This document shows positions 1 through 14,700 of a stretch of DNA of 64,000 bases, one piece after another. Each line of letters begins with the position of its first letter. The stretch's first letter is position 1. The position numbers and the translations under genes were made by a program. The stretch covers positions 459,501 to 523,500 of the forward strand of contig JAQGDQ010000034.1 in NCBI GenBank assembly GCA_030141605.1. The letters run 5' to 3'. Under the pieces are notes generated by a model that was given only the letters and a program-made list of their open reading frames with translations, made no database searches and was not told where the DNA came from. Source of the stretch: Tubiluchus corallicola. Its lineage: Eukaryota; Priapulida; Priapulimorpha; Priapulimorphida; Tubiluchidae.

Positions 1-636
1 TTGGCAATAGGTGCCAAGCAATGCTTTCCTGGCTAAATCGTGCTCATTACCATAATTATGATAGCGTGGGACGAACACGAAAAATTAGTTTGACATTTAG
101 TAATAATTTGTTACTCATTCTGGAAAATGTATCACAGTTTTTTATGCCTGACTGCAACAACTTTATTCGCAGATGTATACATGATATCAGGGTTTTATAA
201 AGTGAAGGATTAAATGTCCTTTCCTGGTGATCAAAATGCTGGTCTTTATTGAAAAAACTCGACTGCTGTTCAAACTTGGCGTAAAGTTTCTTTTTTAATT
301 TTTTATTTATATTGCAATAAAATTACTTTCCAGTGGTTTTATCCAAAGTTAAGCATGGAAATTAGAACAATTTATTGTGCAACCTGGATCCTTTAATGAA
401 AATCTTGCTTAGTGGTAAAAAAAAAAATTGAATCTTACCCAATAAGAAGTTTATTCAATTTAAACATGATTCTGTGACATTACACATTTTTAAAAAAGAT
501 TGCATCTTATGCATGAATGATAACCAATCTAAAAGACTTACGTACAAGCACTAACATACATTAGATTTTAAACAATCTAAGTTATTCAAACTAAACTTTA
601 TGAATGATAATTAAGTGGGCCTTCAAACTATCAGCT
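1..636. other. Non-coding upstream flank of the QSER1-like gene
   Basis: No open frame, splice-bounded exon or structured repeat was recognised here. The stretch is AT-rich, with short A and T runs. It may be intergenic DNA or, if the true first exon lies outside the window, intron. Confidence 0.4.
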
Positions 637-643
637 GTAATAA

Positions 644-1159
644 CAGGAATGAGAATTTTCCACGGATGCGCGGAATTCCGAGTTTTTGGAAGATCAGTAG
701 TGCCATTTTTGTAAATCGCGTAAATTGAGAAAATTTTTACGCGTCCAGTATATTATTTCACAAGCTGACCGCTAGTTGGCAGGCCGCCACTTTGTTTACG
801 TCACGTACATCAGTTTAACCACGTGTATATCTCTATGTGTAAAAATATAGAATCAATTGTGCGGAGTTATTTGAGTCAATTGCATACAGTTTTTATATAC
901 TTTTGCATAGGAGCGGCCAGTACTTAGGCGTTTTTGGAACAATTAGGTACCATGTATCCTTGATAGTTGGGTATTATTCAATTATGCATGGAACAACAAG
1001 GTAATTGATATTTTAAGTCCACTTAGAGGCTCTCTATGGTCACAAAATTGCAATTTGTTGCTGGCTCCCAGGGGGCTTTGCCCCTCAACCCCATTGGGGG
1101 GCCTAGGTGTCCCTAAAACTCCCGGCCTGTTTCAGAGTTTTTTGTCATTCTCATCCCTG
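644..1159. mobile_element. hAT-like nonautonomous element (516 bp)
   Basis: The left end reads CAGGAATGAGAA. The right end reads TTCTCATCCCTG, its near inverse. The same 7 bases, GTAATAA, flank both sides (637-643 and 1160-1166), close to the 8-bp duplication of hAT elements. The interior carries GC-rich patches (660-800, 1070-1130) and no open frame. It contains the tentative first exon of the QSER1-like gene at 988-1000 and the possible promoter before it. Confidence 0.6.
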
Positions 1160-4100
1160 GTAATAAACATAATCCTATTTATTCTGTACATTGGTATCTA
1201 GCAAACTCTTGTTGTGCATGTACAGTGGATAAAAAGCGTAGAAATCTAAAGTTAGTGCATTATATTCTAACATTGTACAACAATGTAAAATTTCAAATTT
1301 GAAAATCAGGAATGGTTTTTATTAACTTTGAAGGAATTCAGCTTTTCGTAAAGTTTGCCACATGTGTGTTTCATCTATTGGCAGCATTTGCTTATAAATC
1401 TTTTTTGTCTAAGCAAGCATAACTTGATCAAGTGTACACTAAGTTTTACATTATATTTGATGTGTTTAAATGTAATTTGTTCATATGTTTGTGAGTAAGT
1501 TTTGAGGTGCTGGACAACTAGGCAGCTAGAAGTGCTTGGTTGGCCGTTGCAAGGTGTATCCCAAATGTTTATTTGGCATCTCCCGATTTCTCTGTCATAA
1601 AAAATTGCAGCTAATTTGATTTGACGAATATAATTATAATTCGTATTCCTTGTGCTTTTTTCAGCACCGGGTTTATCGCATTCAACATTGCAGCATCAGT
1701 CGTTTCCCAGTTTACCTGGTGTTGGATACGGGCAGGGGTATCACTCTGCTGTTCCGTCCTATGCTGATACCCCCAGTTACAATGCAACCCTGATCAGTTC
1801 TCAGGCAAACGTTTACAAAAGTGGGACTGGAGTCGACTCGATTCCGCCTCACCTTTTTAAGGCATCTGATGAAGGGATACCAACACATTTGAGACCTGCT
1901 GGTAAGGTGGATGTACACCGAAAGATATTGTCATGAAAAGAATAATAGCAAGATATATTAGTCATGTAAACACGCATGTGCACACTTGTCAATACCTGAG
2001 ACAAGTTTTTATTTTTCAAATATGGTTTTGTAACCTTGCACATTTTTTAAAGTTTGCCTCTTGCTTTTTTATCAGTTTAGGTGACATATAGATCCTGTTT
2101 CATGCAACTTATTGCCTAGTATCTTAAAACTATACAATCATTAGTAGAATATAGTAACTAAGAGTAGTAACAGTACTTGAGCAAAACTCTCTTTACTAGT
2201 GCACATGATGCGCCTGTGCAGTAAAGGAGCATTTATAACACACCTTACAATACTAATGTCTGATACTAAAAGTTTCAACTAATTGCAGCTACTGATTACT
2301 TTTGCTATAGTAATCGATATGTTGTCTGATATATAATGTTTGGTCAATCATATTCATCATGGATGCATTGTATTGACCACACAGAATGCACACTGCATTC
2401 CATCCGCCCTGCTGATCTATAAAATTTGCAGTTTGTGACAATTTTGCCGTAAGCAAATGACGCTGCATGTTATTAAGTATTTTGTTTCGTGAATAATTGT
2501 TTTTCTACATAACTAAAGCTGAAGTGCAAATTTTCAGTGTCAAAAAGCAGTGATTAAGTAATGGTGGACCCAGTGACAATGCAATAAACAATGCAAATTT
2601 GACAATGCGATGCGATGAACTTTTCCAACCATATGACAGAGATAATTTGCTTTTTGGATGGCAAAATACAGAGCATTGCACAGAGTATTGTGGAATACAA
2701 AAACCAAATTATCGTTATCGTATTGTTTGAAAAGCTCATTGCATCGCACTAAAATTTTTCAACGTCAAATTTGCATCTTTTATCGCAGTAAATTACTGTA
2801 AATTAATCGTAAATAATTACAGTGAATTGAATTTATTGCAACAGTTACAGAAAATTACCCAATGGTATTCTAGCATTATTGACGTGCAGCCAGTAATCAT
2901 GTAAGGTGTCTCTGTGTAGCGTAAAATGTAATTACAGGCTGTTTCCTGATCAATGTACAGCTTGCAAAATGTAAGAAATTGCCTTTGTTTTGTCATTAAT
3001 ATAGGTGAGCTTGTCAAATAAATGTGTTAGGCTTACATACATATTGCTACATATTATTATTTCTTATTAGCTGCCCAAAATACAGGCACTGAATGCTTAT
3101 GAAAATACATCGGGTGGTATTTGCGCCTGATTAAGCAGATTAAAGACAACTCAGACAAGTCAATGATTAACTCTTTTGCATAATTCCTGCGCATAATTAG
3201 GAAAAGAAAGTGTAGTGATGGGTTGAAAAATCACTGTGACTCTTGTATTCCTTGAGTAATGTCTATGTGATGAAAAGCTAATCGTTTGTATCAATACGGT
3301 AATCAGTAAAAAGTGATATGATAATTATCGATGCGTATTATTATCATTAACATCCCTAAATTGACCCAATCCAAAGGAATAGTAGGCCAAAGGAAACTGG
3401 TGCTATAACAAAATAGGTTTGAAAAATCTTTTTGGCATTTATGAGTGGGCAAGATCATCAGCCCTTGAGATTTCAACAAATAAGTGAAATAAATCGTTTA
3501 CTTGCAGTCAAGTATGTCCATCAGTTCTTCACAAATCATTTGAGATGTCTTTTTAGTTGAAAATAAACATTGTTGCTAAAAGAACAGCTTAGTTGGCTGT
3601 CTTTTTTGCTTGTAGCTACTTGACTGTTTTTTATTTGTAATTTTTTTTACTTGCTTGTCAATGCTTGTTTGTAAACAATGCAAGTAATTATTAAGTTTAC
3701 TACTAGTACTAATAATAAAATATGAATTGTTTATGTTCAATAGATTTGCATTGATCCTCGTGATTTTTAACTAATTAAGGATAAACTTATTTGTATATTT
3801 GTTTAGGTAATACTAATCAAGGTAGTTCAAAGAACTGGGGTTTATCAAACTTCATGCAGTCCCCGCCACCAAACAACAACCCGCTTGGCGTTCTTCCTCG
3901 AGAAGCTTTACTTAACGAATCGCTCCTAAAGACACGCCTACCGGGCTTGGTCCAGCACGCTTCCATGCCCACGTCTGTGCAGCATCCATCTGGTGCAAGC
4001 GGCAACAACAGCTACCTGTTTCAGCAACAGGCTCACATGAAGGTTTGTCATCATCACTTTACATGCTACTGTTAATGATAGATAAATTTGCAATTTTGCA

Positions 4101-7100
4101 TTGTCATTTTTATGTTAAAAACAAATCCTTCTTATTTCCAGGATGACTCAGTGCGGGATTTCCCATACGGATCAAGTCGGTCACCTCAACAACTGAATTT
4201 TCCTGCACAGCAAAGGAATCACAGGCCTCAGCACCAGTCTGAATGGTACAGCATGTTTCTTTTTTTTGATAGAACATGTCCACCATCTTGTAATGTACAG
4301 TGCGAGAGAATAATCACATCCCCAAGATTTGGTCTGCTCAGCTTTTTGAGTATAACTTGGATTGTGAAACTTTCCTTGGACAACGTTGAATTGTTTTATG
4401 TAAAAAATGTTCGATAATAATTATAGGCCTTTAGAATGTGCGAAACAAACTAACAACAATTATTTTGCTGCACAGCAAGCAAAGTACTTCACGTTAGAAT
4501 AAACTATTTTGCTGTTAGTGAAATAACACTTTTAGTTAAGGGAATTCTTACGTATTTTTGTATGTCTTCCAACAAAAAAAAACGTGCACAATTTTTAAAA
4601 TGCAACAAAGCTATGCAAAATTATGTTGTTTAGTTAATTTGCTGGCTGTTTTGGTTTATTTTGCATCTGGACCTATATGTGGCTTAATGAAACTTTGTGC
4701 TTCTCTAAAAAAATAGTTGGACCAGTTGGCATTTCGTTATTATTTTTTATAGGAACACCGGCGACAACCTGTTTTTGCAACAACGGTCACCTCCCCAACA
4801 ACAAGTGGCATCTCCAAGCACAAACCAAATGTTTGGCAGCTCTGCCCCACCAGCACAGCCTATTACCAGCAGCCACATGCCACAGTCGATATCATCGTAT
4901 AAGACTCAGGGCAGTGGCACCATATATGGCAGTGGTCAAGACATGGAACAATCTAAGTCTCAGGAACAAGGAAAATTTCACTTTCCCACCTATGGTAGTC
5001 CGAGTTCAGGCTACAGCTCGAGCAATCAATCAGCAGCTTATGCATCAGATGGTCACTCATTCGTGCCACAGCAACAATCGAATACAACCCCATCTGTAAG
5101 TCAGCATTCTCAGGGGACAATGCCTGCAGAAAATCACCAGTCAGCTAACCGTGCTTACCAGCAGAATGTGCCCAGTGGGAACTTGGACACAGTGCGCAAA
5201 GAAAAGGAAAGGTTTTCGACATTAAACTTAAATGATATATCCGCGAATGCCGTGGAAAACATTACCAAACAAGTGTCGCCGGAATACGCTAAAGGAAGGA
5301 AGCATAAGAAAAGCAAGAAGAAGTCAGATGATAAGCATAAAAGGAAGGATTTTGCTGAGTCAAAGCCTGTAACAAAAGCAGCTCTCGAAGAAGCAGCGCA
5401 AGACGTAAGTGTGCCGGCAAATATAGCGGTCGCATCTAATAGCATCACATCTGTTTCTGAACAGGAAACCAGCGCAGAATTAAAAATGCATCAGAAACTT
5501 TCATCAGAACCTCTGCAGAAGAATGGCAAGGAAAGTGTAAAACTGCAGGATGATGATGGATTGGACAAAATTGATTCGTCGAAGCCTGAATCTTCCAGTA
5601 ACAAACCAAAAGCATTACCAGATGAAACTTCGTCTTTAGATATTAAATCTCCTTCTCCGTCAATGCCTGTGTTGGAAGCAGCGAATTATCCCAGTATGGT
5701 TTCTCCTGACAACAACGGAGATCAGGAACGGCCGACGCTTCAGCCGGAAGTGAATGGTTTAGAAACAGAGTCCAATTCGAATGACGTGCCGGCTTTGAGT
5801 AGCAAAGACGTGTTAGAGAAGGCTATGATGCTCGGTAAGGAAAATGAGGCCAAATACTTGCCGCAAGTTGACGACGAGTTTGAGGGCTTGCGGAGTGGTG
5901 TGGAAAGCCGACCTCCTGCTGTTCAAAGTAAGTCCCATCTGAATGCCTTTCAGGATACGTTTCTGAGCTTTGTCGATGGTGTTAAGACACCCACTCTGTC
6001 GCAAATCCACGGCACTAAAAGAAACGCCATGTCCGGTCGACGTAGTGGTAGAGATTCTGTTGCCATGAGTTCCACAGTTGTTGATAAAGTAAAGAAAACT
6101 GAAGATGTTAGTGAACGGGAACCTTCCTCAAAGAAGCGGACTTCAAAGCGGTCTAAACGGAAATCGGGTGTTGATAATAAGAGTGATACAGAGACCAGTG
6201 TTGACTTGAGTGACTCTTCAAATAGTGTACTTGACGAAATTATCTATGGTTTCCCTAAGCAGAAAAAGAAGAAGTCCAAGACATCTCCTACGCCGCCTCC
6301 AGAAGAACCTAAACCTCCTGTGGACAGCGATGATTTTGAGGCATTGATCGACATCTCAGCAGCTGGAAAGATAACAGCTGTTGGAAAAAAGCAGCATGAT
6401 GATGCCAAATCAAAGCGACAACATAATACCAATAGTGATTCAAATGGTGAGGTTTTTTGCAGTTGTTTTACTCATTCAGTTACTGGTGGTGTGTTTTCAA
6501 TAAAGAATTATTTACATAGTTGAAAATAGATTAATTGGTTTAAGTCTAAAGTTTTAAGTTTTCATAAACGTAACACCTCACATTTGCATATGTCAATACA
6601 TGACTAAATGAGAAGTGCTACAGAAGATATGTCTAATTTACCAACAGATTAAAAAGCTAGATCAGCTTGCTGGTTGCAAAATTGTGTCAAAATGTTAGCC
6701 TAATAATTAGTATAAGATAACTTGTTTATTTCATTTTCTTCATAAAATGCAAATAGATCTTTGCTTGTTAGAATCTGAACCATTAACACTTGAAAGGGTC
6801 CGTTTGTCGAATTTGGGTATGCATACATCTGATTTCAAATTTCTCTTACTATTTTTACAGTTTGTGTTTTTTATATTTTAAGTTATTTTATGCAAGAAGT
6901 GTATGTTTTCATTTCTGTGTAAGGGCTTAATGCTTGTTCTTACTTTGGATATTAACTTTGGTATTACATTTAGCTGAATCCTGGGAAATACCTGCCCCTT
7001 GTTACAAATTTCGATTGTGCCATGCCATAAACTCCTAGGGAACATTTGACTTTCTATGTTGTTTATCATATACCTCAAATCGTTTGTTCTCTGGGATAGA

Positions 7101-10100
7101 TGATGGCGAATGGGCACCTACCTCAAAAAAACCAAGACAAAAAAGTTCTCGCAAAAAGTCCCACAAGCAGGATGACGAACCCCCGCCTGCACCCAGGCGC
7201 ACGCGGCCGGAAAGGCAGTGTAAGAAGCAAGCAGAAGCCAAGCGCCGGAAAATGATGGAACGAAAAACTAGTAAGTGCGAAATGAGATAAGCTTTCTAGA
7301 GTGATTAATCATTTAGTCACCCAGAAATTATTTGTTTTTGCAGACATTGTCCAAAGTTGCTGCTGCCAGATTTTTTGTCAGAAATGATGGGATTGGTGGT
7401 GTAAATTTAATTCTTAATGACAAGAATAATGACAATCAGTTTAACTTCAAAAAAATCCGCACAGTTAAGAGACAGCATTTTGAGCCATGTTGTTTGTGTT
7501 CGGGTGAAAGAATGAGAAAAACAGAGGAAAAATCACATAAGATCACTATAAAAAGTGTAAAAGAATCTGGTTTTTTACGTGATACTTCTGAAATGATATA
7601 ATTATTTTGCATCTGTGTGTTTATTAATGAAGTTGTAGAGGTTGATCTGCTTCTAGTATTAGCCCATACTGTTGGTTGTATGGAAAAAACATTCTCTAGA
7701 CAGTTTTTGTTGGCCCAACCACGCACCCTATTACTTTACATTGAACTTTAGTTTAACTCAGAAATCATTTAAGACTTCTGAGCTTAACCAAAATTTTGTG
7801 CTGCACTATATATACGCAATAGACCTCAGCATGCACTTGTAAATGAAGAAACACCAACCATATTCAGGTTCAACCAGCAAGTGTGTTAATTGTGAAATTT
7901 AGCGACATTGTAACTTCACTTTTCAAGCTTTTTAATGATTGTTTAATAACTATGTAATTATCAAGGCAGCCATGCTCGGCTTGCCACTTCTGCAATTGTA
8001 CTTGATCGCGGCTTGCTAAACAAAGATGAAATAGAAATTTAATCACAGTTTAGTGGTCTCAAATTATGTTCAGAATCATCTCGCATATACATACTTTTAC
8101 TTTATGTAACATCTATGCTTGATAGTTGCGAGTATTGCCTAATGCATCTCTGTTTGATCCAAGTTGTCGGATGTTGTTTGCTAAACCAATTGTTTCATGA
8201 GAATTTCGGCTAGTCATTAAAATCAGTATTCATGATCGACATTCTTAGCATTTTGCACCATTTTTATATTTATGGCATTTGGTGGTCGATACTCAGCGAT
8301 GGGTGAGGTTTAAAATGTAATGATAATAATAATTTTATTGCCCAAATTCCATGTAAAAATGCTTTCTAGCATGCAAACATTTAAATACCTATGATCCATG
8401 TTTTAAAGAAAATAGTTTTGTAAACGATTAAAAGGCTGAGTTTACTACGTTATATAGACACAGATTAAAATAACAAAAAAAACGTATTTTCACAAAATAT
8501 GCTAGTGAGTCGTCGGAATTCTGTCAACAAGCCAAATCTGTAGTGATAGTGAGCCACATGTAAATATTTTGTTATTCTTCTAGCTGGACATAAAAATTTA
8601 GCTACACAGTGTTTTGAGTGCATATTGGTGATTGCTCATTTCTCTCAACATTTTTCTCTTAACAGATGTCAAACAGGTTTACTCTGATGATGATTTCGGA
8701 AGCGAGTTGAGCGATTCCGTCGAGTTTGTTGAATTTGCGTCGGACTTACGGGAGCCGGAGCCCGAAAGTTCTGATAAGGATCCTGGCTGGACACCAGTTG
8801 AACTTAAGGTAGTATACACAGTTCCATATTATCTATTGTGTTAATTTTGCTTTTTGACAAAATTAATATTGTTTTTACTAGTCTGTTAACTTTCTTCATC
8901 ACTTCTCATTTTTTTAATACAGCTATTGTATTACATTTAGATGTGTTACATTCATTATCCTGTGTCAACTGTGTATATTGGTTCTTGCGCTAATTTATCT
9001 TCACTCATGTATCTGATTTGAATTTGTTTTTATCTAGGAAAAAGAAGATGCTAAGGTTGAACCCGCTGCTTCTGATTCTGAAATCGAGAGTGATGGAGAT
9101 TTGCCACGAAAGCGGAAACAAGTTGGAAGGTTGGCATCTATGACCTTACTTATCTGTTAGTTCTGTAGATATACGTTTTCAACGCGCTAATAAATGCAAA
9201 CATAGCATTACTCATTTACATAAAAGAAACATTTACACTATCTGTTATGATAGTGTAAAGTACATTCGTAAGTACAATCTGTACAATTGTTCTTATAATT
9301 TGCACCAATTCTTGGAGACACATTTGAGTGTACTTTTTGGGAAGCTGCATCTGTTATGTGCTGTCTGGGTTGCTACTTCCGAAGGTAATGTATACAATTT
9401 TGTTGCACACTGGTATAATAGGCTTCCTATTCTCACATGTGATGTTTACTAGCCTTGCAATGAACTGTTTCGTTGCTGGAGCTGCAACGTGTAGGTATTT
9501 GCCATTATGTTAGTTTTGTTCACTGTTTTATTCATTTATTACTATTTTTTGTCGTTTTTCTTTTTCTTATTTCTATTACATTTGAGCCATTTCATCCTCT
9601 GTATTGGATTATTAATTTACGTTTAATTATCAGTCATTTACATTTATCATCATCTGTTTGTTTTTCCAAGGCAAAAGAAACGTAAGAAAAGTGGACCAAA
9701 GAGGGCAGCACCTAGTACGACGCCAGCCACCACGACAAAGCCATCGGCCGCAAAACCTGTAAAATACGTTGAACCCGAACCAGTCTCGAAGTATAAAGTA
9801 AGTTTAACTTTTTGCTAACATTTTTTACGTATGTTGATGAGTTGCTACTCGAAATAGGTGCTGACCATAGAGGCTCAACATAATCGCAGTTGCTTTGGGG
9901 CCTGACATGGTGTACCATTGTCGGATGTCAAGTCTTTTTGGGAAAATAATTATTGGCTAATACTTCAGATCAGTGGTGCACCGATCAATCAATTTAATCG
10001 ATTATCGATTACATTGCAAGTCACCAGAATCCACAAAAATTGCACGATAAACATAATATCATTCTGATAATATCGTTTCTGCATTGATTCTGCATGGGCC

Positions 10101-11717
10101 CATTTAAAAACTGGATGCCACTAGCGCTGTCTGCAAACTGTATAGAAGTGTATACACAAACAAGGCTTGAAAATCGATTAGAATCGATCATCGAATCCAT
10201 TTGTGTCTGATTAATTTCGATTATGAAAATCAAGCCAATGTGTTACCACTTTTTTGAGTTGTTTGCTTACTTAGCTACATGCAACACGTTTTCTTATATA
10301 TTAATTAGAACTCAAAGTTTACTAGTGGCATGTAAATTGAAAACTAGACAACTTTTAATGAGTAACAATGTCTATTACAGAAAGGTGACTTTGTGGTACT
10401 GAAGAGTGATATCAACACCGTAGATTGTCCAATATGGCGGGTCGACAGTTCAAACCTCTTGCAGAAATATCAACCGTACGAGGAGCGCGGCAAATGTCTT
10501 TACAAAGCTATATCTACAGTGAGTATACTTAACTATGTCTGCTGTGTGGTGTTATGTTAAAATTAAAAATGCTTCGGCAGTCTGTTTTTTTGGCCTTTGA
10601 TATCTTTCCTGTAAGTAGTAAAATTTAATTGTTAAATGGAAAACAAGAATGCTAATGATGTGTTAAACATAATATTACAATTTTATTGCAAATGATACTG
10701 AATAAATATACTAACGTATTTGTTACACCGATGGCTTTCTTTTTTCTAATCAAATTTTGATTTTCACCTAGTAAGAGTCTATTGTCTTTATAAAAATGAA
10801 ATTACTTGCAAATAATAAAGTCCCTCTTTTTTGGTTTCTATTTTAATTAAGTTTCGGTTTCTCGACAGATGAAAATGTTTGTTTTCCGGTCACTAATTTT
10901 TTGTTCAAACCTCATACATAGTAAAACTTTTGAATTTTGGTATGCTTTTGATTTATATAAGAAATTATTTATCTAAATTTTTGGCTATTTGCTGGTTTTC
11001 GGTATCTTGAAACAAGTATTATTATTCCCAACATTCAGAAGGTAACGTACCAGTGTGATAGAATTTGAGCAAAACTGAGAATTTACAAGTAATATTTGAA
11101 GAATCTTAGTAAGTTATAAATGTCGCTTTTAATTGCAGTTAAATCTTGAATCTATTTTGAATGAAAGGTGCTTCTCAACAATATCATGAACTTTGGAAAG
11201 TACTGCAAATGTGTTCATATATGCTGTGTAATTTTTTAGCATTTTAGTATATTTTATCGGCATAAATGCTGTACATAATTGCATTTTGCGGTATAATTTA
11301 GTACTTCGGCTGCTCTTGATTTGAGAATAAAGTTTTATTATTATATCTATTTATTAATGCAGAATACTTTACTTGTTTAGTATTCTGGCTGGGGCAGAAA
11401 CACAGAAGCTGGATATCAGCCAGTTCAGGTTAGATGCCTGAGATCTAACGGTTCAAATCCCGTAATATTGGAACTTCTTGCTGAGATAAGGTTGGCTGAT
11501 AAGTAAGTATTGGTATTAATTGATTGGTTGGTAGATCATTTAAATTTATTTATTCATCGTTGTTTAGTTGATTGATTGGTTTGTTGACTGTGATTGTTTG
11601 ATTGATTGATTGATTGATTGATGGACTGACTGACTTTGGTTGGTTGGTTTGGTTTAGGCAGTTATTCGGTCGATCAATCTCTGATTGATTGATTAAATGA
11701 TTTGGTTGGTCTGTTGG

Positions 11718-11749
<32 letters not shown>

Positions 11750-14700
11750 CTGACTGACTGACTACTGACTGACTGACTGATTGACTGACTGACTGATTTA
11801 TTTATTGATTAACTGAATGGCTGGCTAGCTGGCTCACTTACTGACTGACTAACGTATTGTTTTGTTGCTTTTGCTTTTGCAGTGAACTTCCACCTCTTAC
11901 TGTGCAACAGAATGAAGCCCTCGAATCCCACGATATGAGAGACGTTTTCAATATTTATACCCAAGTGTTACTAAGTCAAGTGCTGGATCCTGAATTTATC
12001 ACAGAAGTTAAACGAGAAAATGGTGAGTTTTGAACCGAATCCTTATTTGAAGATTTCATCCTTTTACCTTTTACTGACTTACTCTTTGAGAAATGACTCG
12101 CTTTGCTTTCAAAAAATGGAAATGCAGCAACTATCTTGTTTACAAGACTTCGGAAGACATTTTTGTTACTATTATGATCATTAATTTGATGGTGCAAAAT
12201 TGTACCTACGAATCAAAAACCTGAAAAACTTTATCTTTTAGTGGGCCTCACATTCAGGCCTCTTAATTTCAGGCAGCTGTTCTAGCTGATGTGTCACAGA
12301 GAAACTTTTCCCTATCCCAAAAAAACTTCTATTGTTTGGAAAAAAAATTGACATGAGCTAATTGGAAATGAATTACAAGTGGTACTTAGCATAAGGTATT
12401 TATATGTTGACTCTGAACTTCTTGCAAAATGTTGCCATGAAGCTCAGCTTGTTTTTTTTTTTTTTTGCTCGACAAACCCTGAGTGGTAAGCTTTCAATTT
12501 CAGATGACTACTTTCTCGATGCGATGAAAGTGATAGATGACGTCATAAGTGACAAAATTGAAACACTACAAGGATTAGTTCACTGGAACACAGTTGAATA
12601 TCAGGTACGTAAAACTGGATTCACCAAGAACCATGTTAGATATTTTCGGTGCTATGTATAACCTGAATGCTCAATACTTCATCCAAACTTTTTATAAATG
12701 CGTGATTACCGTCTAAAGCTTTCTTTGTCACTCATTACAGGATGCTTTAGAAGAATATCCTTTCTTTAGGCAAACGCCAGGAGATATTCCATTAGAGCCT
12801 TGTCAGGTATGCATTTATTAGAGTTTGCAATACGTCGTCACTTTGTAGCCATTTTTCTTCTCTTGCTGCTACAACAGTCGCTCACAAACGTGTTTTTACT
12901 CGGAGATTTTTTTATTAAAGGCCTATATAATCTCAACAGACATTGAAGTTTTTAACACATTATTATGATTTCACAAAGAATTGATAGTTACTATTAAACA
13001 TATTAAACAAAGGAAACTTATAAATTAAATAACTTTACTTTTTCCGGCGAATTTAGAATGTAAAGATCGTCATGTTTTGCGTCTTTGGCGCGAGTGAGCG
13101 AGAATGATGTACGAGTTACAGAAAGCGTCTTTGGTTACTGATGTTTGTTTAATGATCTTTGGTGACCTCGTGACTGCACTCATTCATCTCTTATAACAAG
13201 AAATAGCAGTTCAAATAATTTTAATCCCATTAACAACGAAGTGATAAAAAATCAAAAGAAACGAGTTTCACAGTAAATTCATAGCTAATAAATTGAATAT
13301 TCGTAATGAGAGTAGGATTTTAAGTTGTGAAAGTTTATATTATAGTGAGGGTTCAGTTTGATTTTTAAGTTTTGTAGTTCTAGTCATAGGTCGCTATCCC
13401 ATTGAATTTGCTTTCCGTACTCGCCACCTTCTTTTTCGCTTTTTGCAAAAGTTGCTTGAACTGTAATTGTCGGTTTTTGTTGTATTCATGAGAAAGTTGG
13501 TTTAAGGGTAAAATTTACCTTCTATGATGTGTTTCATTCTTGCATTGAAGTAATCTGATAACATTCAATACAAAAATTATGCATTGTTGATTTTTACTGT
13601 ATAGGCATGCAAAGTTATAACACGACCAGCTACAAAATATGTAAATTTCTCTGGAGAAACCTACAACCGAGATACACTAACCATTATAAAGCAAGCAGAT
13701 CATATCGAAGTAAGTATTTGGAATTTCTAAAGCACACTGTTATATATTTTTTGATTTCTGATGCCTAGTCGTCTAATCATGATGAATATTAGTGGCTCTA
13801 TCCTTCGATTGTCATGGGATAGTATTCTTAAATAACAAATAGTTATATGCTTTTTATTTGTGGTGTCTGTAAATGTCTAATCGTAATGAATACAAATGGC
13901 TGCATCCTTGGTTAATCGTGGGAATCACAAGTGTATTGGTTTCTATGGTAAATCTCACTTAACTTTGGTGGAAGCCATTTTATTAGTTAATGATTGTTTG
14001 ATAACTATGTAATTATCAAGGCAGTCATGCTGTGCTTGCCACTTCTGCAATTCTACTCGATCACGGCTTGCTAAACAAAGATGAAATAGAAATTTTATCA
14101 CAGTTTAATGGTCTCAAATTATGTTCAGTATCATCTCGCGTCTACATACTTTTAGTTTATGTGACATCTATGCTTGATAGTTGCGAGTATTGCGTAATGC
14201 ATCTCTGTTTAATCCAAGTTGTCAGATGTTGTTGGCCTAACCAATTGTTTCATGACAATCTCGGCTAGTCATTAAAATCAGTATTTATGATCAACATTCT
14301 TAGCATTTTGCACCATTTTTATATTTATGGCATTTGGTGGTCGATACTCAGCGATGGGTGGGGCTTAAAATGTAACGATAAAAATAATTTTATTGCCCAA
14401 ATTCCATGTAAAAATGCTTTTTAGCATGCAAACATTAAAAAACCTATGATCCATATTTTAAATAACATAGTTTTGTAAATGATTAAAAGGCTGAGTTTAT
14501 TACGTTATATAGACACAGATTAAAATAACAAAAAAACTTATTTTCACAAAATATGATAGTGAATCGTGGGAATTCTCTCAACAAGCCAAAATGAAGTATC
14601 GTGTATAAAGACGCTGGCATTTTGTAAGTGGAAAGGGGAGGGTATAAGAAATCTGGCGTTTGATAAAGAACCTACGTTGGTTAAAACAAGATGAGCTGCT

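Noticed and set aside
4677-5099. 140-codon frame overlapping the large exon of the QSER1-like gene
   Set aside because: Different phase from the spliced product; the 4753-6446 exon joins neighbours in the other frame and is Lys/Ser-rich as the family requires.
11440-11465. GGTTCAAATCCC, similar to the B box of a tRNA gene
   Set aside because: It is coding sequence (SNGSNP) in exon 11381-11502, with no A box or cloverleaf around it.
14032-14268. 78-codon frame in the dispersed repeat
   Set aside because: The other copy at 7932-8536 has disabling changes in the same frame, and no similarity was recognised.
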